Of a stretch of 47,360 bases of DNA, positions 34,246 through 40,975 are shown piece after piece. The translations under genes were made by a program, and so were the position numbers. Location of the stretch: the NCBI RefSeq assembly GCF_014282275.1, contig NZ_VFIA01000039.1, positions 1-47,360 on the forward strand. Reading direction: 5' to 3'. Under the pieces are notes generated by a model. The model worked only from the letters and a program-made list of their open reading frames with translations. It ran no database searches and was not told where the DNA came from. The first letter of the stretch is position 1. Each line of letters starts with the position of its first letter. Source of the DNA: Spirosoma utsteinense. GTDB lineage: Bacteria; Bacteroidota; Bacteroidia; Cytophagales; Spirosomataceae.

Positions 34246-34324
34246 AGTTGGTGAGTCGGTCAGTTAGTGAGTCGGTGAGTTACTGATCGACTCACCAACT
34301 CACTAACTGACCGACTCACCAACT
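34246..34324. terminator. 35-bp imperfect hairpin abutting the next start codon
   Basis: Bases 34246-34280 pair with 34290-34324 with one mismatch around a 9-base loop. The arm is itself built from two near-identical 17-base units (GTGAGTCGGT at 34251-34260 and again at 34268-34277). It follows the PhyH stop by 12 bases, as a terminator would, but ends only 4 bases before the ATG of the SDR gene (34329), leaving no room for a normal leader. Confidence 0.7.
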
Positions 34325-34328
34325 TTGT

Positions 34329-35102
34329 ATGGCGTATGCCCTCATTACAGGAGCCAGTAAAGGGATCGGTCTGGCCATTGCCAACGAACTGGCCCGCCGT
34401 AAATTCGATCTGCTGCTGGTAGCCCGTTCGGAATCGCTGCTTCAGGAGCAAACCCACCGACTGACGGCGACTCATGGTATCAAAGCAGATTTTCTCGCTA
34501 TCGATCTGGCCAGAGCCGATTCGGCCCAGGCCGTATTTGACTGGTGTTCGCAGCATGGGTATCCGGTTCAGATGCTGGTCAACAATGCGGGCTATGGACT
34601 CAGCGGGCTGTTCGAGAGCCATGCCCTGGCCGAGCACCTGAATATGCTCAGCGTTAATAACGGAACGCTGGTCCAGTTGTGCTACCTGTTTCTTCCTCAG
34701 CTCAAACAGCAGCCCAAAGCCTATATCCTGAATATCGGGAGTTCGGCAGCTTATCAGGCCGTACCGCGCTTGAGCTTATACGCAGCCTCCAAAGCATTTG
34801 TCCTTCAGTTTAGCCGGGGCCTGCACCAGGAGCTGAGACGTACATCGATATCCGTTACCTGCGTTTGCCCCGGTGCTACCGACACGGGTTTCGTAACACG
34901 GGCGCAGATCGGTGAGAAAGGCCGTAAAGCAGCCGAACGCGTCAACATGACCCCGGCCGATGTTGCCCGTCAGGCCGTTGACGCCACCCTGTCGGGAAAA
35001 GCCGAAGTGGTGACGGGTGTCATCAACAAACTGGGCAAACTAATGGCCTGGCTGCTTCCCAAAGGCATTGTGGAGCAGACCGCCGGGAGCATTTATGAGT
35101 AA
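34329..35102 (+). CDS. Short-chain dehydrogenase/reductase
   Basis: A 257-residue classical SDR. The NADP(H)-binding motif is TGASKGIG near the N-terminus, followed by LLVARSE with the Arg that favours NADPH. NNAG lies mid-chain (VNNAGYGLSG), the catalytic Ser in NIGSSAAYQ, and the Y-x-x-x-K pair in YAASKAF. PGATDTGF follows, typical of DltE/YqjQ-like SDRs. Such enzymes reduce or oxidise carbonyls on lipids, sugars or small molecules; the substrate is unknown. The start ATG lies directly after a long hairpin, so the message may be nearly leaderless or be controlled by that structure. Confidence 0.85.
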   Translation: MAYALITGASKGIGLAIANELARRKFDLLLVARSESLLQEQTHRLTATHGIKADFLAIDLARADSAQAVFDWCSQHGYPVQMLVNNAGYGLSGLFESHALAEHLNMLSVNNGTLVQLCYLFLPQLKQQPKAYILNIGSSAAYQAVPRLSLYAASKAFVLQFSRGLHQELRRTSISVTCVCPGATDTGFVTRAQIGEKGRKAAERVNMTPADVARQAVDATLSGKAEVVTGVINKLGKLMAWLLPKGIVEQTAGSIYE

Positions 35103-35108
35103 TATTTT

Positions 35109-35162
35109 TAGCCATGGTCTGGTGGCAGGCCCCTCTGAGGGGGCGCTACCAGACCATGGCTA
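35109..35162. terminator. Bidirectional hairpin terminator between convergent genes
   Basis: TAGCCATGGTCTGGT (35109-35123) pairs perfectly with 35148-35162, and the loop contains a further GC stem (GCCCCT ... AGGGGGC). The right arm contains the stop codon of the minus-strand kinase gene. It sits between the ends of the SDR (plus) and kinase (minus) genes and can serve both. Confidence 0.75.
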
Positions 35163-35816
35163 ATTCCCTTTCCCGGCCAGCGCTACCAGGCGCTCATCGA
35201 TCTGCCGGACGACTTCGGCAAAATCGTCGGGGCGACCGGCATAGTCCAGTTCATTCACATCCAGGACCAGCAAGGGTCCTTCTCTGTAGGCAGCCGAAAA
35301 CTCATCATAAAGCCGATTCAGGCTATTCAGGTATTCGTCGCTGATCGACTGTTCGAATAAGCGCCCGCGCTTGCGGATCTGCGCCCGTAGTTTGGGCAGG
35401 TCGGCCCGGAGGTAGATCATCAGGTCGGGTGGCCGAACCAGACTCTTCATATTCTCGAACAGGGTTTGATACGTTTCATAATCGCGCTCGGTCATACTGC
35501 CGCTCTCGCGCAGGTTACGGGCGAAAATAGCTGCGTCCTCGTAGATGGTCCGGTCCTGAATAACCGCATGGGTGTAATTATTGACGTGTCTGTGGGCCTT
35601 TCGAATTTCCCTGATTTTTCGGACCTGATCGAAGCGGCTATTTAAGAAATAGACCTGCAGGTTGAAGGCCCATCGGGGCATATCGTCGTAAAAATCAGCG
35701 AGATAGGGATTGCCTTCAACGGCTTCATACAAAACGTCCCATCCGTAATAGGTAGCTAATTGGGCGGCCAGCGTGGTCTTGCCGGCACCGATATTTCCTG
35801 TAATGGCAATGTGCAT
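35160..35816 (-). CDS. Deoxynucleoside kinase
   Basis: The start at ATG 35816 (MHIAITGNIGAGKTTLA) puts the P-loop at the very N-terminus, as usual; an ATG ten codons upstream is less likely. The 218-residue protein matches the deoxyadenosine/deoxyguanosine kinase family: P-loop GNIGAGKTT, WDVLYEAVEGNPYLADFY with the catalytic Glu, WAFNLQVYFLNSRF for substrate contacts, QDRTIYEDAAIFA with the D-R-(S/T) motif, and a lid region rich in Arg (RAQIRKRGR). It phosphorylates salvaged deoxynucleosides with ATP. Divergent from the tRNA hydroxylase gene with an 89-base shared upstream region. Confidence 0.9.
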   Translation of the reverse strand: MHIAITGNIGAGKTTLAAQLATYYGWDVLYEAVEGNPYLADFYDDMPRWAFNLQVYFLNSRFDQVRKIREIRKAHRHVNNYTHAVIQDRTIYEDAAIFARNLRESGSMTERDYETYQTLFENMKSLVRPPDLMIYLRADLPKLRAQIRKRGRLFEQSISDEYLNSLNRLYDEFSAAYREGPLLVLDVNELDYAGRPDDFAEVVRQIDERLVALAGKGN

Positions 35817-35877
35817 AGAACGAGGGGTAGTGGGTACTGGAGTCATTCTCTGGGAACGAAGTTTGGAAAAATGCGTT

Positions 35878-35885
35878 TAATTTTG
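35878..35885 (+). promoter_or_regulatory. Promoter box TAATTTTG upstream of trhO
   Basis: TAATTTTG fits TAnnTTTG and lies 20 bases before the trhO start codon (35906). A TTTG at 35862-35865 is too close (12 bases) for an ideal -33 element. The minus-strand kinase promoter should lie in the same 89-base region. Confidence 0.4.
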
Positions 35886-35905
35886 TTGAAAAGTTAACTT
35901 TTGGC

Positions 35906-36871
35906 ATGAAACCGTACCGCGTACTCCTTTATTATATTTATTCGCCCATCGAAAATCCGGCTCAGTACCGCGAGGAACACCACTTGCTGTGCCTGCGACT
36001 GAACCTGCTGGGGCGTGTAATCGTAGCATCTGAAGGGCTTAACGGAACGGTGTCCGGACTCACAGCCGACTGCGAGGCTTATATGGCCACACTCCATGCC
36101 GATCCCCGGTTTGCCAGCATTGAGTTTAAGGTGGATGAAACGGAAGGCCACACGTTTCAAAAATTACATGTTCGCGTCAAAGACGAGATCGTTCACTCCG
36201 ACCTGCCCGTTGACCCACTCCGCCAGACCGGCATTCACCTTGAACCGGAGCAGTTCCGGCAGTTTAAGAACGACCCCGACGTGGTGCTGGTCGATATGCG
36301 GTCGAATTACGAACATGCTGTTGGCCGGTTTAAGAATGCGGTGACGTTCGACATGGAAAACCTGCGCGACCTGCCCGATCACATCCACGAGATCGACCAC
36401 CTCAAAGACAAGAAGATCATCACGTACTGCACGGGCGGTATCAAGTGTGAGAAGGCGAGCGCGTATCTGTTGTCGCAGGGGTTCGAGAATGTGTATCAAC
36501 TCCACGGCGGCATTATCAAGTATGGCATCGAAGCCGGTGGCGATGATTTCGACGGGCAGTGTTACGTATTTGACAACCGTGTGACGGTCGAGGTGAACCA
36601 CGTCAACCCAACCATTGTGTCGACCTGTTTCCGGTGTGGAACCCCCGCCAGCCGTATGATCAATTGTGCCAGCCCACTCTGCAACAACCATGTGGTTATT
36701 TGCGAAGGCTGCGGTCACGCGCATGGCGGCACCTGTACCGATGCCTGCAAGCAAGACCCCGACATCCGCCCCTACGATGGTACGGGTTACTACGGCAAAT
36801 TCACCCAATCTTACTCTCCCTTGCAAGGCTACAAAAGCCGTTCAGGACAACGGGCAACAGCCCCGAAATAA
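35906..36871 (+). CDS. trhO: tRNA uridine(34) hydroxylase TrhO (rhodanese-related)
   Basis: A 321-residue cytoplasmic protein of the TrhO/YceA family, which uses O2 to make 5-hydroxyuridine at the wobble base of some tRNAs. The N-terminal domain (about 1-95) is acylphosphatase-like with GRVIVASEGLNGTVSG. The rhodanese domain (about 115-220) has VLVDMRSNYEHAVG and the active-site loop ITYCTGGIKCEKASA with the catalytic Cys followed by the second Cys. A C-terminal cysteine-rich segment (CFRCGTPA, CASPLCNNHVVICEGCG) is probably a zinc site. Length and motifs are typical. It stands alone, ending at a long convergent hairpin. Confidence 0.92.
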   Translation: MKPYRVLLYYIYSPIENPAQYREEHHLLCLRLNLLGRVIVASEGLNGTVSGLTADCEAYMATLHADPRFASIEFKVDETEGHTFQKLHVRVKDEIVHSDLPVDPLRQTGIHLEPEQFRQFKNDPDVVLVDMRSNYEHAVGRFKNAVTFDMENLRDLPDHIHEIDHLKDKKIITYCTGGIKCEKASAYLLSQGFENVYQLHGGIIKYGIEAGGDDFDGQCYVFDNRVTVEVNHVNPTIVSTCFRCGTPASRMINCASPLCNNHVVICEGCGHAHGGTCTDACKQDPDIRPYDGTGYYGKFTQSYSPLQGYKSRSGQRATAPK

Positions 36872-36875
36872 GTCA

Positions 36876-36942
36876 ACCCAATGGTCCCGCTTAGGAGTAC
36901 CGTTACCTTGAGTAGTGGCACTCCTAAGCGGGACCATTGGGT
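36876..36942. terminator. 23-bp perfect hairpin between convergent genes
   Basis: ACCCAATGGTCCCGCTTAGG and three further bases (36876-36898) are exactly complementary to 36920-36942, with a 21-base loop. It lies 4 bases after the trhO stop and 10 before the 3' end of the convergent dehydrogenase gene, so it should terminate both. Confidence 0.8.
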
Positions 36943-36952
36943 GTTCAGAACC

Positions 36953-37927
36953 TTATATATCGGTATCGAGCTGACTCTTGACCACATCAGCCGGATAGCG
37001 CAGGGCGAGTTCGCGAATTTCGAAGCTGAACCGCTCGAACGTTTGTCGCCAGGCTTCGGCCTCACCGGGTGCGTAGTCGTAGAACCCTATCCCATTGGCA
37101 ACCCCTCGCCCACCCCGATCCACAATATCCTGAATCAGGGGCGGCACATCGGTCCGGTTGCTCAAGGTAGGAAAGAGGTCTTTGAGTACGTTCAGGTAAG
37201 CGGGAACCCCCGTCAGATCCATCCACCGAAATACGCCGGCGAGCGTCATCCAGTAGCCCGTATTATTGCGGCAGGCGCGGTCAACGTCTTCCACAGTGGC
37301 ATAGCCTTTTTCCACCAGATCGAACGCTTCGCGGTACATTGCATACATCAGCCGGTTGGCAATGAACCCGCGGATGTCTTTCCGAACCAGCGTAGGTTCC
37401 TTGCCCCAGTGCTGAGACAAGGCGTAAAAGAATTCGGCATAGGCCACGTCGGTCTGGTCGCCACAAATAACTTCCAGAAAACGCGTCGTATGCGACGGTT
37501 CGGCCCAATGCAGGCCAATGAATCGTTGCGGTCGGCGCGTAAGTTGCTGCAACTGCGAGATAGGAATAGCCGACGTGTTGGAGGCAATGACCGTTTCGTC
37601 ACCAACTACGGCTTCGATCTGTTCATAGACCCGACGTTTGATATCGGCATCTTCAAGCGTACACTCGATCACAAGCTGACACTGCTGCAGATCGGCGTAG
37701 GCTTCGGTAACGATCAGGCGGGATAATACGGAAGTCGGCGTGCCGTCCAGAATACCATGGGCTTCTAGGTCGGCCAGGTGGTGACTGATACGGGGTTCGG
37801 CGGTGGGGACATCGGCAGGGATCGGAGCAACAGCCACTACCGGGTGGCCGGCAGCCAGCAGGCAGGTGACGATGCTGCATCCCATCAGGCCGAGGCCAAC
37901 GACCCCAACGGGCATAGTGTGGGTCAT
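36953..37927 (-). CDS. 3-hydroxyacyl-CoA dehydrogenase family protein
   Basis: A 324-residue NAD-dependent dehydrogenase. N-terminal Rossmann motif VGVVGLGLMGCSIV (G-x-G-x-M-G), then VIECTLEDADIKRRVYEQI and the substrate loop ASNTSAIPISQL. GLHWAEPSHTTRFLEVI carries the catalytic His in the H-(F/W)-x-x-P context, and FIANRLMYAMYREAF begins the C-terminal helical domain. These enzymes oxidise 3-hydroxyacyl-CoA in fatty acid breakdown or related hydroxy acids; without a hydratase domain it is the single-function type. It starts at ATG 37927 and is not in an obvious operon, so whether it serves beta-oxidation or another pathway is open. Confidence 0.85.
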   Translation of the reverse strand: MTHTMPVGVVGLGLMGCSIVTCLLAAGHPVVAVAPIPADVPTAEPRISHHLADLEAHGILDGTPTSVLSRLIVTEAYADLQQCQLVIECTLEDADIKRRVYEQIEAVVGDETVIASNTSAIPISQLQQLTRRPQRFIGLHWAEPSHTTRFLEVICGDQTDVAYAEFFYALSQHWGKEPTLVRKDIRGFIANRLMYAMYREAFDLVEKGYATVEDVDRACRNNTGYWMTLAGVFRWMDLTGVPAYLNVLKDLFPTLSNRTDVPPLIQDIVDRGGRGVANGIGFYDYAPGEAEAWRQTFERFSFEIRELALRYPADVVKSQLDTDI

Positions 37928-38117
37928 ACGAGCGAAGGAACGTTTGTATTGAGTAAGGGTACGGTCAGCAGCCTGCGGTGTATCATCTACTGATTGTTAG
38001 TAGCAGCCATTGGCTGCACAGTCTAAACCCGGATTAGTCAAAAGGGTTACAGGAACCTCCTGGTATTCGGAAAACCTCACGGAAATAAGTTGTGACGCTG
38101 GCTCTTTTACCCGCTTT

Positions 38118-38252
38118 CTACCAGCTGTCCAGACGCGGCAACTTGCGGCCCGGAGGGGATAGCTCGGCTGTTCGACAGCGGATTTCCTCCCCGTTAAGCG
38201 GGTTGCCGGGGAAAGCATATTCTCCGGAGGCCTGCCGGTCGCGCCAGGACAT
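38118..38252 (-). CDS. Possible small protein, 44 aa
   Basis: ATG 38252 opens a 44-residue frame (MSWRDRQASGEYAFPGNPLN ... LPRLDSW) ending with TAG at 38118-38120. The mix of charged, aromatic and Pro/Gly residues looks more protein-like than the other frames in this interval. There is no signal peptide, membrane segment or known motif. It stands in a 560-base gene-poor gap. A chance open frame is quite possible. Confidence 0.3.
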   Translation of the reverse strand: MSWRDRQASGEYAFPGNPLNGEEIRCRTAELSPPGRKLPRLDSW

Positions 38253-38454
38253 AACCCGCTAGTGAGGCAGGGCTTCGTTGTCTTCCTGAGCGTGTATCAT
38301 GGAGATGGACGGGGCCATGCGGACCTGACAGCCAACGATTATTGGTTGAAAAGCCTGGGGCTGGTCAGCAAAACCTACCGGCAAAAACCCCCTTCCGTTT
38401 GGAAAACGGCACCAGTACGGCGAAAGTATCGGCTAAGTTCAGGCGGTAGTTGTG

Positions 38455-38462
38455 TAGCTTTG
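38455..38462 (+). promoter_or_regulatory. Promoter box TAGCTTTG upstream of surE
   Basis: TAGCTTTG is an exact TAnnTTTG match, 29 bases before the surE start codon at 38492. A good TTTG element at the usual upstream distance is not obvious. Confidence 0.45.
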
Positions 38463-38491
38463 CGCCATCAAAATCCAACAATCCTGCATTC

Positions 38492-39268
38492 ATGGCGGAA
38501 CATAAACCCCTGATTTTAGTAACCAACGACGACGGCATCACAGCCCCCGGAATTCGAACACTCGTTGAGTTGATGCAACAAATTGGTTCGGTAATGGTAG
38601 TGGCTCCCAACAGTCCCCAGTCGGGTATGGGACATGCCATTACGATCGCTGACCCGCTGCGGCTTTACCCATCCGAAATTTTCGGCGACGTGCCGTCTTA
38701 TGAGTGCTCCGGCACCCCCGCCGACTGCGTTAAATTAGCCAAACATCATATCCTTAAAGATCGCACGCCGGATCTCGTTGTCAGTGGCATCAACCACGGC
38801 AGCAATACCTCGATCAGCGTTTTGTACTCGGGCACGATGTCGGCCGCTATTGAAGCGGCCATCGAGGGCATCCCCGCTATTGGCTTCTCACTCGGCGATT
38901 TCACCCGCCATCCTGACTTTACGCATGCACACGAGCACATTCTGACCATTGCCCGCACCGTACTGGAGCGCGGCATGCAACGCGGCACGGCCCTGAACGT
39001 TAATTTCCCCAGCCGTGCTGCCGAACCCCTGAAAGGCATCCGCATCTGCCGACAGGCCAACGCCAAATGGCAGGAGGTCTTCGAAGAACGACGTGACCCC
39101 AATGGCCGGCGCTACTTCTGGCTGGCGGGCGAGTTCGTTAACTTCGATACCCATGCCGAGGACACCGACGAGTATGCGGTATCACAAAACTATACCTCAG
39201 TAGTGCCCTGCCAGTATGATCTGACGGCTTATGGGATGATAGACACGCTGAAAGACTGGAAGCTATAA
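38492..39268 (+). CDS. surE: 5'/3'-nucleotidase SurE
   Basis: ATG 38492 is chosen; it leads to MAEHKPLILVTNDDGI, placing the metal-binding NDDG at the usual distance from the N-terminus, whereas an in-frame ATG at 38450 precedes the likely transcription start. The 258-residue protein has all SurE blocks: NDDG (Asp pair for the metal), APNSPQSGMGHAIT, SGINHGSN (Asn ligand) and YSGTMSAAIEA. SurE removes phosphate from nucleoside monophosphates and is linked to stationary-phase survival. It is monocistronic, with a TAGCTTTG promoter box and a hairpin after the stop. Confidence 0.95.
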   Translation: MAEHKPLILVTNDDGITAPGIRTLVELMQQIGSVMVVAPNSPQSGMGHAITIADPLRLYPSEIFGDVPSYECSGTPADCVKLAKHHILKDRTPDLVVSGINHGSNTSISVLYSGTMSAAIEAAIEGIPAIGFSLGDFTRHPDFTHAHEHILTIARTVLERGMQRGTALNVNFPSRAAEPLKGIRICRQANAKWQEVFEERRDPNGRRYFWLAGEFVNFDTHAEDTDEYAVSQNYTSVVPCQYDLTAYGMIDTLKDWKL

Positions 39269-39272
39269 ACTG

Positions 39273-39314
39273 ATGCTAAGGGATGGATACTATGTACCCC
39301 TCATCCCTTAGCAT
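39273..39314 (+). terminator. 13-bp stem hairpin after surE
   Basis: ATGCTAAGGGATG (39273-39285) pairs perfectly with 39302-39314 around a 16-base loop, starting 4 bases after the surE stop. The next gene starts at 39336 on the same strand, so this separates or weakens read-through between them. Confidence 0.6.
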
Positions 39315-39335
39315 TCATCCCTTATCATTCGAGAC

Positions 39336-40883
39336 ATGGCATTACTAGGCAGCATGCTCAAAAACGGCATTCGATTAACAAATGCCGTTCGGTTACGTAA
39401 ACTCAACGCACATCGGCAACAGCGCAAATCATTCCGTAAGCTTATCGGGAAAGCCCGGTTCACCGAGTTTGGCAAGACATATCGCTTCGAGGAACTCCTG
39501 AGCGCTGCCGAATTTGGCACTGAGCGCGAGTATTACGAGAAATTCAAGCAGTATGTCCCCATCCATGATTATAACACGATGTTCGATCGGTGGTGGAAAC
39601 GGTCGCTGGCGGGCGAACGGGATATTGCGTGGCCAGGCCGGGTCAAATACTTCGCGCTGAGTTCGGGAACGTCGGAGGCAGCCTCTAAATACATCCCCGT
39701 TACCAAAGCCATGTCGAAGGCGATTCAGCGAACGGGTGTTCGCCAGATCCTGACCCTTGGCCGCTATCAGAACCTGCCGTCGACACTGTATGAGAAAGGG
39801 TACCTGATGCTCGGTGGCAGCACCCAGCTCAACGCCCGGGAAGGGCACTACGAAGGTGATCTGAGCGGAATCACGGCCAGCAAAATTCCGTTCTGGTTCG
39901 AGCGGTTCTACAAACCCGGCAAGGAAATTGCCCAGGAGCGCGACTGGGCGCTGAAACTGGATGAGATCACTGAGCAGGCAGGCGACTGGGATATCGGTTA
40001 CGTCGTGGGCGTTCCTGCCTGGATTCAGCTCTTGATGGAGAAGATCATTGCGCGCTACAAGGTCAAAACCATTCACGATGTGTGGCCCAACCTGATGGTG
40101 TTCTGCCACGGGGGGGTCTCCTTCGAGCCGTATCGGCAGGGATTTGAAAAGCTCCTCGCCCACCCCATCACCTACATCGAAACCTACCTCGCGTCAGAAG
40201 GCTTTATCGCTTACCAGTCCCACCCCAACGCGGAAGGTATGCAGTTGGTACTCAACAACGGGCTGTTCTTTGAGTTCATCCCCTTCAACGAGCACAACTT
40301 CTCGTCTGATGGCGATCTTATCGACAAGCCCGAAACGCTGATGATCGACGATGTGGAAGAAGGCAAAGAATACGCCCTGCTCCTGTCGACCTGCTCGGGT
40401 GCCTGGCGCTACCTTATTGGCGATACGATCCGGTTCGTAAGCAAACGAAAAGCCGAAATCGTGATTACCGGCCGGACAAAACATTTTCTGAGTCTGTGTG
40501 GCGAACACCTCTCGGTCGACAATATGAACAAGGCGATCGAGATGGTGTCGGAAGAGCTGGGCATCTCGATCCGTGAATTCACGGTCGCCGGCGTTACCCA
40601 CGACACCTTGTTTGCCCACCATTGGTATGTCGGCACCGACGATGCCGTAGACGCAACCGACCTACGCAACCGTATCGATGCCCGCCTGGTTGAGCTTAAC
40701 GACGACTACGCCGTCGAGCGGAAGCATGCGCTCAGGGAGATCACCGTTACGGTACTCCCGGCTGCTACCTTTTACCGATGGATGGAAGCGCGGGGTAAGC
40801 TGGGCGGTCAGAACAAGTTTCCCCGCGTGCTCAAAAAAGGCCTCATCGCCGAGTGGGAAACGTTTTTAGCCGCTATCAAATGA
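39336..40883 (+). CDS. GH3 family acyl-adenylating protein (auxin-responsive GH3-like)
   Basis: A 515-residue protein of the bacterial GH3 family, related to plant JAR1-type amido synthetases that adenylate a carboxylic acid and join it to an amino acid. Typical blocks are FGKTYRFEELL at the N-terminus, the P-loop-like FALSSGTSEAASKYIPVT, CHGGVSFEPY, the adenine-site TYLASEGFIAYQ, GKEYALLLSTCSGAWRYLIGDTIRF and TGRTKHFLSLCGEHLS before the mobile C-terminal domain. The enzyme class is well supported; the acid substrate in Bacteroidota is not known. Single gene, ending at a long hairpin shared with the convergent dehydrogenase gene. Confidence 0.88.
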   Translation: MALLGSMLKNGIRLTNAVRLRKLNAHRQQRKSFRKLIGKARFTEFGKTYRFEELLSAAEFGTEREYYEKFKQYVPIHDYNTMFDRWWKRSLAGERDIAWPGRVKYFALSSGTSEAASKYIPVTKAMSKAIQRTGVRQILTLGRYQNLPSTLYEKGYLMLGGSTQLNAREGHYEGDLSGITASKIPFWFERFYKPGKEIAQERDWALKLDEITEQAGDWDIGYVVGVPAWIQLLMEKIIARYKVKTIHDVWPNLMVFCHGGVSFEPYRQGFEKLLAHPITYIETYLASEGFIAYQSHPNAEGMQLVLNNGLFFEFIPFNEHNFSSDGDLIDKPETLMIDDVEEGKEYALLLSTCSGAWRYLIGDTIRFVSKRKAEIVITGRTKHFLSLCGEHLSVDNMNKAIEMVSEELGISIREFTVAGVTHDTLFAHHWYVGTDDAVDATDLRNRIDARLVELNDDYAVERKHALREITVTVLPAATFYRWMEARGKLGGQNKFPRVLKKGLIAEWETFLAAIK

Positions 40884-40899
40884 GTTGAGTTCGATGGGG

Positions 40900-40960
40900 T
40901 GTATCGATAAACAATGAATGCCATTACTTCCGGTAATGGCATTCATTGTTTATCGATACA
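40900..40960. terminator. 28-bp perfect hairpin between convergent genes
   Basis: Bases 40900-40927 are exactly complementary to 40933-40960 with only a 5-base loop (TTCCG), and AAAAACC follows the right arm. It lies midway between the stops of the GH3-like gene (plus) and the PQQ dehydrogenase gene (minus), a strong terminator in both directions. Confidence 0.85.
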
Positions 40961-40975
40961 AAAACCAGACTGACA

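Larger units (their letters stand above)
37928..38491. other. Gene-poor interval upstream of surE
   Basis: About 560 bases with no recognised gene. It includes a 44-codon open frame on the minus strand (38118-38252) described separately, GC-rich segments with local stems around 38140-38230, and the surE promoter box at 38455-38462. I looked for RNase P, tmRNA and common riboswitch signatures and saw none. Confidence 0.4.

Noticed and set aside
38110..38270. Structured RNA (RNase P, tmRNA or riboswitch) in the GC-rich gap before surE
   Set aside because: Local stems exist, but none of the conserved signatures of these RNAs could be found.
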